IMG/VR virus record: IMGVR_UViG_3300030333_002037
Coordinates: 1 to 28,278 of that record
Strand: one strand, 5' to 3'
Source: a virus
DNA length: 28,278 nt
A program made the position numbers and the translations under genes. Shown in pieces: positions 21,605-28,278 of this stretch. The stretch's first letter is position 1. Every line of letters starts with the position of its first letter. Below the pieces are notes generated by a model that worked only from the letters and a program-made list of their open reading frames with translations, searched no databases and was not told the origin of the DNA.

Positions 21605-23050
21605 TTAGCTATTAAACAATACGAAATTGTTAGCTCCTTGTACTACTAAACATCTTTCAGATAAATAGTGTACTTCCATCTTATCATCACCAGTTGTAGC
21701 AGCTCCTACTGAACCAGTAACCCAAGATTTTAACTTTCTATTGTCAGCTTCAGAAGCTCTGTATCTGACGTGTAAGAAAGGTCTCTTCATGTTTCTACCC
21801 ATAGATTGATCGTAAACAGAAGTTGTACCAGCAGGTACTAAAACTCCTTCAACACCACCAACAGTAGCTGATGTATTTACAAGTCCTCTAGTAGAAGCGT
21901 CATTTAAGTATTTCCAGTCAGTTTTATAGAAGTCATAAGAACCTCTTCTAAAACCAGTGAAACCTAAATTAAGTGCCATGTCTTCTGAATTATTGAATAA
22001 TCCATAAGCAGTACCACCTTGTGATCCTGAAGAAATATTTGCTAACATACCATCGATGTTAATAGACGCGTCTCTTCCTAAGAACATAGCGTTTTCTTCG
22101 ATAGCTCCCTGAGCATCTAACTCTTTTAACAATAAGTCAAAATCCGCTAGAGTATCAGTTGAGTCATCAAATTGATTTGTAGCTTCAATACCTCTTGCTT
22201 TTATTGCAGCAAATAATCCTTCTGAACCAGCAGGAATATCAGCAGCAGCATTAGCGTGAGATTTTTCAGCTTCCATCATTACCATTTCTAAGTAATCATC
22301 AAATCTTTTTCTAGTATCACCTTCAGACTTGATATACCATAGGTAACCATTCTGTCCGTTTTCACCAGAAACTTCAACCCAACCAATTTGAGCAGTATCA
22401 GAACCTGATATTTCAAAATGATCCTTTATAATAACTGGAGAGTTATCAAAAGTTTTGAAATTTGGCTCAACTGACTCAGTGATATTAGCTGTTCCTTTTC
22501 CGAAATCTGAACCATAAACGAAGAACTTGATGTTATCAGCTGTGTTATCTACAGCGATGTTAGCAAGATCATCGAAGTGCTCAGCACCATAAGGTCTTAA
22601 AGTTAATGCGTTAGTAGCTGTTTCGATACCAGCAGTACAGTATGCTTTAACTACTTTGTAGTCAGAACCAGTTTTGATTTGACATACGACAGTAGCACCT
22701 TTTCTCACAGCGTGAGCTTCAGTAGCACCAGAGTCTATACCTTTAATAGCTGTAACTTGACCAGTTGCAGTATTAACTTTACCTTGATAAGCTAAATGAA
22801 GTCTACCTTGTTCTGACCAAATAACTTGATCTGAAGCCATAGCTTCTTCAGCTCCAATTGTTCTAAGAAAAGATCCAATAGATCTATTTCCATATCTTTC
22901 AACCTCAGCTTCGTATAGTTCAGGCATATATTGTTGTGCCCAACCACCAGCTACGTTGAAATCTAAGTAACTACCCGCAGTCGTCATTTTTTGCGCTGAA
23001 GGAGTTACAATGCTGTCCGCCAATGGGCCAGCAAAACTTGCAGTTGCCAT
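21605..23050 (-). CDS. Major capsid protein (probable)
   Basis: A 481-residue protein expected to build the icosahedral shell. It begins MATASFAGPLADSIVTPSAQ and has a long N-terminal arm. The central region is beta-rich, with a hinge-like helix near residues 250-275 (YLEMVMMEAEKSHANAAADI). The C-terminal segment contains an arginine cluster (MGRNMKRPFLHVRYR), reminiscent of the HK97-fold P-domain. Position after portal and scaffold, length, and richer base composition with less A/T-biased codons than its neighbours all fit a very highly expressed capsid gene. It is also the only gene followed by a strong intrinsic terminator (21561-21596). The start follows an A/T-rich leader, with no Shine-Dalgarno. 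I did not recognise a signature specific to one capsid family, so the call is mainly synteny and composition. Confidence 0.8.
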   Translation of the reverse strand: MATASFAGPLADSIVTPSAQKMTTAGSYLDFNVAGGWAQQYMPELYEAEVERYGNRSIGSFLRTIGAEEAMASDQVIWSEQGRLHLAYQGKVNTATGQVTAIKGIDSGATEAHAVRKGATVVCQIKTGSDYKVVKAYCTAGIETATNALTLRPYGAEHFDDLANIAVDNTADNIKFFVYGSDFGKGTANITESVEPNFKTFDNSPVIIKDHFEISGSDTAQIGWVEVSGENGQNGYLWYIKSEGDTRKRFDDYLEMVMMEAEKSHANAAADIPAGSEGLFAAIKARGIEATNQFDDSTDTLADFDLLLKELDAQGAIEENAMFLGRDASINIDGMLANISSGSQGGTAYGLFNNSEDMALNLGFTGFRRGSYDFYKTDWKYLNDASTRGLVNTSATVGGVEGVLVPAGTTSVYDQSMGRNMKRPFLHVRYRASEADNRKLKSWVTGSVGAATTGDDKMEVHYLSERCLVVQGANNFVLFNS

Positions 23051-23072
23051 AATTTTTAAATTTTAAAGTTTA

Positions 23073-24287
23073 TTAATAGTTTTTCAATTTTAATTTGAGT
23101 TTCGAACTATCATCACCACTAACCACTTTAAATTTTGTACCACCAGTTTCAATTGTACTTGAATCAACTTGTCTAGGGTCCATATTTATATTTTTAGAAC
23201 TCTTATTGATTTCGTTGATTGCGTCCGCTTTTCCTTGGTCGTAAAAGTGTTTAGCGATAGCATCAGGGTTTCTTGCCGCGAATAGTGATTTATGATAACC
23301 ACCCGCATCTTTTAATAAGTTGTCTTTATCAATGTATTTACTAAATACATTCACAACGTTACTTTGTGCTTCCTTATTTGCAGCAACATCCTTGATATTA
23401 TAACGATATTTTTTGTCACCAACTTTAAATTCAAAACCTTTGAACTCATTATTAAAGACTTCGTTTGTTTTATTGTCGAAATGTGCCTGTTGCTTTAACG
23501 TTAGTTTTTTAACCTCTTCTTGCTCTTTATTATAACGGTTAAAGAAATCTATTGCCTTTTGCTGCTCAGGAGGTAACTTTGAACCCATTTTAATTTCGTC
23601 ATAGTATTTACCTTTCATTTGCTCTAAATGGCTTCTAGCTTCCGCAACCGCTTCTTTATAAGCAAGTTTTTTTCGCTTAACAGACGTTGGCTCATCAACA
23701 TCTTCATTGTATGAAAATTTATCTTCCATAAGGAAGTTTCTTTCATCAGCAGATAGATGAGGTTTTGTCTGCCTATAGTACTCTTCTAAAAGACTACTAT
23801 CATCAGCTTTTGAATAATCCGCATTGAGCCTAACGTAGTCTTCAAGCGTTCCACCAGTCTCACCCATAAAGTCAATAACTTTTTGTATGTTTTCTGGTAG
23901 TTCCATTCCTGGAGTATTTTCTTTAATTTCTTCTTTTACGTTTTCTACAGTAGTAGTTTCTTCTACTTGCTCTGTAGCTTCTTTAGATTCTTCTTCATCT
24001 GTTACCTCTTCAATAACGTTTTCTTCTTCTACTTTCTCTTCTTTCTTTTCGTCTTTTTCTCCCACTTCTTCGCTAAGGACGGGAGATTCTTCCACATCCA
24101 CATTCTCTGTTTTTTGCTCTTGAACGGCATCTTCTTCTTTATTTAAATCTAATACATAAGTACCATCTTCCTTGAAGTTGTTACTTTTTTCTTCTTTAGG
24201 TTGTTCAACTTTTTTTGTCTCTACTTTTTCTTCAGAGACATTTTTGTCTACAACCTCTTTGGTTTTTTTTGTTTGCTTTTTTGCCAT
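23073..24287 (-). CDS. Scaffold-like acidic head assembly protein
   Basis: A 404-residue, highly charged protein between portal and major capsid, where scaffolding proteins normally lie. Residues 1-25 are Lys-rich. About residues 25-125 are very acidic and low in complexity, dominated by Glu, Val and Thr. Residues 128-260 are helical and contain a conserved-looking block (FMGETGGTLEDYVRLNADYS) followed by a long charged helix. The C-terminal 50 residues include a basic end (KLKLKLKNY), which could contact the capsid shell. No cysteine, transmembrane segment or protease motif is visible. I infer that it fills the procapsid and leaves or stays inside. No dedicated prohead protease gene lies nearby, so proteolytic maturation, if any, would need another enzyme. 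It could instead be an internal head protein. Confidence 0.65.
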   Translation of the reverse strand: MAKKQTKKTKEVVDKNVSEEKVETKKVEQPKEEKSNNFKEDGTYVLDLNKEEDAVQEQKTENVDVEESPVLSEEVGEKDEKKEEKVEEENVIEEVTDEEESKEATEQVEETTTVENVKEEIKENTPGMELPENIQKVIDFMGETGGTLEDYVRLNADYSKADDSSLLEEYYRQTKPHLSADERNFLMEDKFSYNEDVDEPTSVKRKKLAYKEAVAEARSHLEQMKGKYYDEIKMGSKLPPEQQKAIDFFNRYNKEQEEVKKLTLKQQAHFDNKTNEVFNNEFKGFEFKVGDKKYRYNIKDVAANKEAQSNVVNVFSKYIDKDNLLKDAGGYHKSLFAARNPDAIAKHFYDQGKADAINEINKSSKNINMDPRQVDSSTIETGGTKFKVVSGDDSSKLKLKLKNY

Positions 24288-24313
24288 AATATAATTTTAT
24301 AAAATAGTTAATT

Positions 24314-26722
24314 CTAACGTGGCTCAAATTGCTCTAAGCCAAAACCATCTAAATTGTCAAAACCTCTTGATTCAAACTTTTTAGGTGGTTTTTTGTTATT
24401 TCTTTGGTCTATTAATTCAGATTGTTGAGACGCTTGTATTCTAGTTCTTTCGTCTTTACGATCTTCCTTCATAGTATCTTTTGTTTTAATAGCATCTGAT
24501 TCCATTTGCTTTAACTGCATATTCATGTTAAACTCATGTTGCATTAGCTCTTTTTTAATCATAGCTTCAGTTTCCATTTTCTTAATATCAAACTCTAATT
24601 GCGCTTTATTTACTTGTACTTTACTTTCAGCTATACCTTGTTGTTTTTGTATTTCAGCTTGTGCTGACGCTTGAGCTGCTTGCGCGTTTGATTGTGTTTG
24701 GGCTTGTATATTTTCTTGTTGTATTAATCTATCTTGCTCAAACTTTTTACGTCTACGTAATTTTAACAATTGATTTGCTAATTTTAAATTTCTAATTTCT
24801 CTAACATCAATAGCATCCTCTAAACTGATTTGTTCTTTTTGTAGTGCCATTTGAATATTATTTTCAAGCATAGCTTTTTCTTCTTCATCTGGCGCTAATT
24901 CTAAGAATACACCAAAATCATGAAGGTGTAAAAACTTAATATCATCTAAAGTACCAACATTAAATCTACCAAGTGAATTTATAAAGTTTTCTCTTGTTTT
25001 TGAAAACTCTAAAACATCTGATATTCTAAGTGATAAAGCTTCGGCTGTTTTTAAAGTTAAAAATAAACCACCTTGTAAAATGTGTCTTGTTGCTGTATTG
25101 CTATTTGCTGCCGCGAGTTTTTGTACACCAACTAAAGCGTTAGCGTCTGGTGAACTACCATCTCTTGCTTCATTTAACCCAGTCACATCTCTTATCATTT
25201 GTAAATAATAATTATATGATTGTATTAAGCTAGCTATTTTAGCATTACCAGAACCAGAACTTAATTCTTGTATAGGTACTTTACCATTATTAAAGTCACC
25301 ATCCTGTGTCATTGATCTACCAACTATACTACCAGTTTGGAAGAACATGTTTAGTGCTTCTTGTGGATTATAATTTGTTCCATTACCCAAATCAACTTCA
25401 GCTAAACCATCAGCATCTAAGTAAACACCATCAGGTACCATTCTTGATAACACCTGTTGTAGTTTCAAGTGTGTTAATTGAATCATGTCAGCAAAAGTAA
25501 TCATCCTACTCACTAGTGATTCAACTCTACCTTTATACATTCTTGGTGCTATAATATTATAGCTCATAGATACTTTTGTAATGTCAGATTTTGGTCTTGT
25601 CATATTCTCTGCTAACTTCCACTCAAGAATATCATCCATACCAATTACTTTAACACCAGTATATAACACCTCAATTGCCCTTCTAGCAACTCTAAAGTTT
25701 TCAGGATCTAATGGAGCAAAATCACTTGGCTTCTCAATAGCTCTACTACCACCACTAGCACCTTGTTTTATTTTGTATACTTGGTGATTAAATGTTTTAT
25801 ATTCAAAGTACAACACGTCAACAGAACCCTCATATCTTTCTTGAGTATTATATGCTCTACCTTGTATTTTGTGTGACTGTCCTAATTCCTCAATCTTTTT
25901 AACATACTCAGGTGACATGTTCGGAAATTGCTTTTTTAACTCTGATATATTAACTCTTCTTACTTCACCCACGTAATATAAATCTTGAAAATATGGATCT
26001 TCAGTGTAAGAATACACTAAATTAGATGGATCAACATAATCAATTTTTATACCTTCAGCTGTATTAAATGATGTTTTTAAAGCAGCTATGCCTAAAACAG
26101 CAATATCATAATCTACTCTTTTTTTAATTAAATCGTATTTATTTAAGTCAAATAAATTATTTAAAGCTTCTTCTTGTGCAATTTCAATTGATTGTTTATA
26201 ATCAAGTTGCATATGTAAAGATAATTCTTGTTCATTTGCTGGTAAATTTGAAGGGTTATTTCTAAACGTATTAACACCAGATTTCTCCATTATAACACGC
26301 TTTAAACTTTGTAGTTGCATATCCTCTAAAACAGATGATACATAATCCGTTCTTTGCTTTAACCCATGTGGATCTTGTGAATATGCTTTAATATCATAAC
26401 TTCTTTCTGCAATACCATTAACAACAATATCAACAAACTTAGGTATAATAGGTACTGGTTTCCAGTCTAAGTTTAAATAGCTTAAGTCACCATTAATTGA
26501 TAACTCATCCTTATATTTTTGAATAGCTTGTTCACCTCTTGCATATAATCTTAATTTATGATAATTATCTTGCGTTGTTAAATACTTTGCGTTAGCAGAG
26601 TCTTTTTTAAACCACTCTGACTCAACAGCATTAGCAACTTGCAAGCCATACTCTAAAGTTGACTTTTCGCTATCACTAACCGATTGACTTGGAAAGGTAT
26701 TTTTTTTGTTTTTTTGTATCAT
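24314..26722 (-). CDS. Portal protein (head-tail connector dodecamer subunit)
   Basis: This 802-residue protein probably forms the portal ring, the channel for packaging and ejection and the docking site for the terminase. It directly follows terL and precedes the scaffold and capsid genes, the classic portal position. About residues 90-650 show a mixed alpha/beta portal-like body. A long amphipathic helical stretch includes ESLVSRMITFADMIQLTHLK and is followed by a Gly/Asn-rich loop and RDVTGLNEARDG, typical of the wing/stem region of podovirus portals. Residues from about 655 to 770 are a Gln/Ala/Lys-rich coiled coil, which would fit a barrel or crown extending into the head. The length is close to the 700-800 residues usual for podovirus portals. 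The start (AAAAAATG) has no Shine-Dalgarno. Function is assigned from synteny plus overall character, not from one diagnostic motif. Confidence 0.85.
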   Translation of the reverse strand: MIQKNKKNTFPSQSVSDSEKSTLEYGLQVANAVESEWFKKDSANAKYLTTQDNYHKLRLYARGEQAIQKYKDELSINGDLSYLNLDWKPVPIIPKFVDIVVNGIAERSYDIKAYSQDPHGLKQRTDYVSSVLEDMQLQSLKRVIMEKSGVNTFRNNPSNLPANEQELSLHMQLDYKQSIEIAQEEALNNLFDLNKYDLIKKRVDYDIAVLGIAALKTSFNTAEGIKIDYVDPSNLVYSYTEDPYFQDLYYVGEVRRVNISELKKQFPNMSPEYVKKIEELGQSHKIQGRAYNTQERYEGSVDVLYFEYKTFNHQVYKIKQGASGGSRAIEKPSDFAPLDPENFRVARRAIEVLYTGVKVIGMDDILEWKLAENMTRPKSDITKVSMSYNIIAPRMYKGRVESLVSRMITFADMIQLTHLKLQQVLSRMVPDGVYLDADGLAEVDLGNGTNYNPQEALNMFFQTGSIVGRSMTQDGDFNNGKVPIQELSSGSGNAKIASLIQSYNYYLQMIRDVTGLNEARDGSSPDANALVGVQKLAAANSNTATRHILQGGLFLTLKTAEALSLRISDVLEFSKTRENFINSLGRFNVGTLDDIKFLHLHDFGVFLELAPDEEEKAMLENNIQMALQKEQISLEDAIDVREIRNLKLANQLLKLRRRKKFEQDRLIQQENIQAQTQSNAQAAQASAQAEIQKQQGIAESKVQVNKAQLEFDIKKMETEAMIKKELMQHEFNMNMQLKQMESDAIKTKDTMKEDRKDERTRIQASQQSELIDQRNNKKPPKKFESRGFDNLDGFGLEQFEPR

Positions 26723-26725
26723 TTT

Positions 26726-28278
26726 TTACTCTATTATTTGTGATCTAACGCCAGTGTTTTTATATCTAGCTATATTAAGATTTACTTTATCTTTTTCTAT
26801 TTTTGCGTTCGGGTTATATAAGTGCCTATTACATGCCATTATAGCTAATCCAGAACTAATTGTTGCATCAAACTTGGTTCTTTTATTTATATCAAATCTA
26901 GACCAATCGTTTAAAGTTTTATTGAAATACATATTTCCATGTGTTTGATCGCTTTTAAAACCAACGTGTTCCTGTATATACATTTCAATAGCAGACGCGT
27001 GCGCCTGTTTAATATCTTCACTTGAGTTTGGTATACCACCTATTTCTTTTTCAGTAACAGATAGTTTATTCCATATTTTATCAGGTCTATTCATTGAGTA
27101 ACCCCTGTAACCTCTTCTTCTTAAATGGTATAATAAACGTGGTTTATTATTTTCTGCTAATAACGGCATACCATAAAATACTAATGCCATTAAAACATCT
27201 TCAAAAAACATTTCAGCGGTTTGTGGTCTAGCTATATACTCTAAGAAAAATTGGTTTGGTGGACAATTTTCCATGCTAAATTTAGTTAAGCCATGTAAAG
27301 AACCTTTAGATCCTTGACCATCGACTGTTCCAGATATATCATAACTATCACAACCAAAAGCACCCATGTGTTCGTTACCTGGATATTTAATACCATTTTT
27401 AATAACAATATTGTTTTGTATATTTCCAGGTGGAACCCAACTTAAATTAAATCTACCATTTAAATCAGGATAAAATATAACTTTAGTGTCTTTAATGCCA
27501 TTAACCCACTGAAAATTACCTTTAGTAATTTGAGATAAGTTGTTTGATTCTTCATTAAAATCTATCTGCTCATATATTTTAGCAAGATTAAATATACTAT
27601 TTTTGGTTTCATCTCTAAACGCGTGTTCTTCAGTTCTTGGAAATTGTCTGTAAAACTCATTTAAAGCATCTGGATCATTTTTTAAACCGTCTACTTCGTT
27701 TTCCCAATGATCTATAACGCCAGTGTCTATCAAGTCATTATAATGATCATATATCTCATTTTCTGGCGTGTTAAATACTGGCATACCATATTTATCCATA
27801 AACCCCTCGTAATTCCACTCCATTGGTATAAACAAACTATATAAGCCAGATTTAGTTTGTCCATTTTTATTTCTTTTTGTTACGTCAGAATCTTTATATA
27901 TCTTCTTAAAATTATCACCACCTTTATCTAACGCGTTTGATGTACTTCCCATCATACACTTACCAATAACTCTACTACCTAATCGTAAACATGTTTTTGT
28001 TACTCTCCAGTTGTTTAAAATATTATCTGGTCTTTCCCACTTTCCACTTTCATCATGTACTAACAAATTAAGTTTTTCTCCATCATAACTATTATCACCG
28101 GTGTTTTTCCAATCAATTGTTGTATCTAAACCTACAATCTCTTCAATTTGTTCATTCGCTTGAAGTTTCTTACGAGTAAACTTTTGAGCCGGGACCCTAT
28201 ATGCAAGTTCGCTTTTTGGTCGATCCATACCATCCTGAATCGGCTTAAAGAAAAACGGGTAATTAACAGATATTGGTA
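26726..28278 (-). CDS. terL: Terminase large subunit, 5'-truncated by the window edge
   Basis: This is the DNA-packaging motor and nuclease, which docks on the portal and fills the head. The reading frame stays open from the first in-window Met (28228) to the window edge, so the N-terminus with Walker A lies outside. Numbering from that Met, residues 54-60 (NLLVHDE) are a hydrophobic strand ending in Asp-Glu, as in Walker B. GSTSN at 94-98 fits the coupling motif. The C-terminal half looks like the RNase H-like nuclease: Asp294 in FGCDSYD, an acidic pair at 343-344, and Asp454 in KFDATISSG are plausible metal ligands. The TAA stop lies 3 bases before the portal start, so the two are co-transcribed. 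The assignment rests on motif order and on the portal and capsid genes that follow. It resembles terminases of uncultured marine and Bacteroidota podoviruses more than those of T7 or lambda, but that placement is from memory. Confidence 0.9.
   Translation of the reverse strand, partial: PISVNYPFFFKPIQDGMDRPKSELAYRVPAQKFTRKKLQANEQIEEIVGLDTTIDWKNTGDNSYDGEKLNLLVHDESGKWERPDNILNNWRVTKTCLRLGSRVIGKCMMGSTSNALDKGGDNFKKIYKDSDVTKRNKNGQTKSGLYSLFIPMEWNYEGFMDKYGMPVFNTPENEIYDHYNDLIDTGVIDHWENEVDGLKNDPDALNEFYRQFPRTEEHAFRDETKNSIFNLAKIYEQIDFNEESNNLSQITKGNFQWVNGIKDTKVIFYPDLNGRFNLSWVPPGNIQNNIVIKNGIKYPGNEHMGAFGCDSYDISGTVDGQGSKGSLHGLTKFSMENCPPNQFFLEYIARPQTAEMFFEDVLMALVFYGMPLLAENNKPRLLYHLRRRGYRGYSMNRPDKIWNKLSVTEKEIGGIPNSSEDIKQAHASAIEMYIQEHVGFKSDQTHGNMYFNKTLNDWSRFDINKRTKFDATISSGLAIMACNRHLYNPNAKIEKDKVNLNIARYKNTGVRSQIIE

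Noticed and set aside
23887-24200. Tandem repeat in the scaffold-like gene
   Set aside because: The Glu/Val/Thr-rich stretch is low-complexity acidic coding sequence. No fixed-length repeat unit could be found.
1-28278. tRNA genes, CRISPR arrays, integrase or attachment sites, insertion sequences
   Set aside because: No cloverleaf, spaced direct repeats, recombinase motif or transposase was seen. Gaps between genes are all under 75 bases and leave almost no room for such elements.

Overview
This window is one contiguous part of the late (virion) region of a tailed DNA phage, most likely a short-tailed podovirus from the sea or another aquatic habitat that infects a member of the Bacteroidota, probably a flavobacterium. 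The DNA is strongly AT-rich. Every credible gene is on the minus strand, so transcription runs from position 28278 towards 1. Genes are nearly back to back, and almost no start has a Shine-Dalgarno sequence. Start codons instead follow A/T-rich leaders, as is usual in Bacteroidota. No host gene, tRNA, integrase, insertion sequence or CRISPR array is visible.

In transcription order, the head module comes first: a 5'-truncated large terminase (28278-26726), a portal protein (26722-24314), an acidic scaffold-like protein (24287-23073) and the probable major capsid protein (23050-21605). A strong UUCG-capped terminator hairpin follows the capsid gene. Next are a 258-residue protein of unknown role and, after a second hairpin, the neck and tail module: two connector/ring-like proteins (20695-19673 and 19673-18471) and a long tail stabilisation ('muzzle', P22 gp10-like) protein. 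That tail protein appears to be divided between two adjacent genes (18463-14483 and 14472-13129). The layout recalls crAss-like and related Bacteroidota podoviruses, but this kinship is inferred and not proven.

The ejection ('cargo') module follows: a Q/A-rich membrane-active internal protein (13117-12404), a 549-residue protein (12371-10722) and a 2859-residue giant (10719-2140). The giant contains an HEITH metallopeptidase motif, a complete set of HAD phosphatase motifs and a weak sigma-70 region 2-like stretch. It looks like a polyvalent virion protein delivered into the host with the DNA.

The last stretch (2115-1) is a translationally coupled group of small cell-envelope genes: a 100-residue holin/XhlA-like protein, a signal-peptide protein resembling an outer-membrane beta-barrel, a one-pass membrane protein with an EF-hand-like loop, and a truncated exported thioredoxin-fold protein in which both active-site cysteines are replaced by asparagine. 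This group and the giant are the least explained and most interesting parts of the window. All functions were assigned by reading motifs and gene order. No database search was run.
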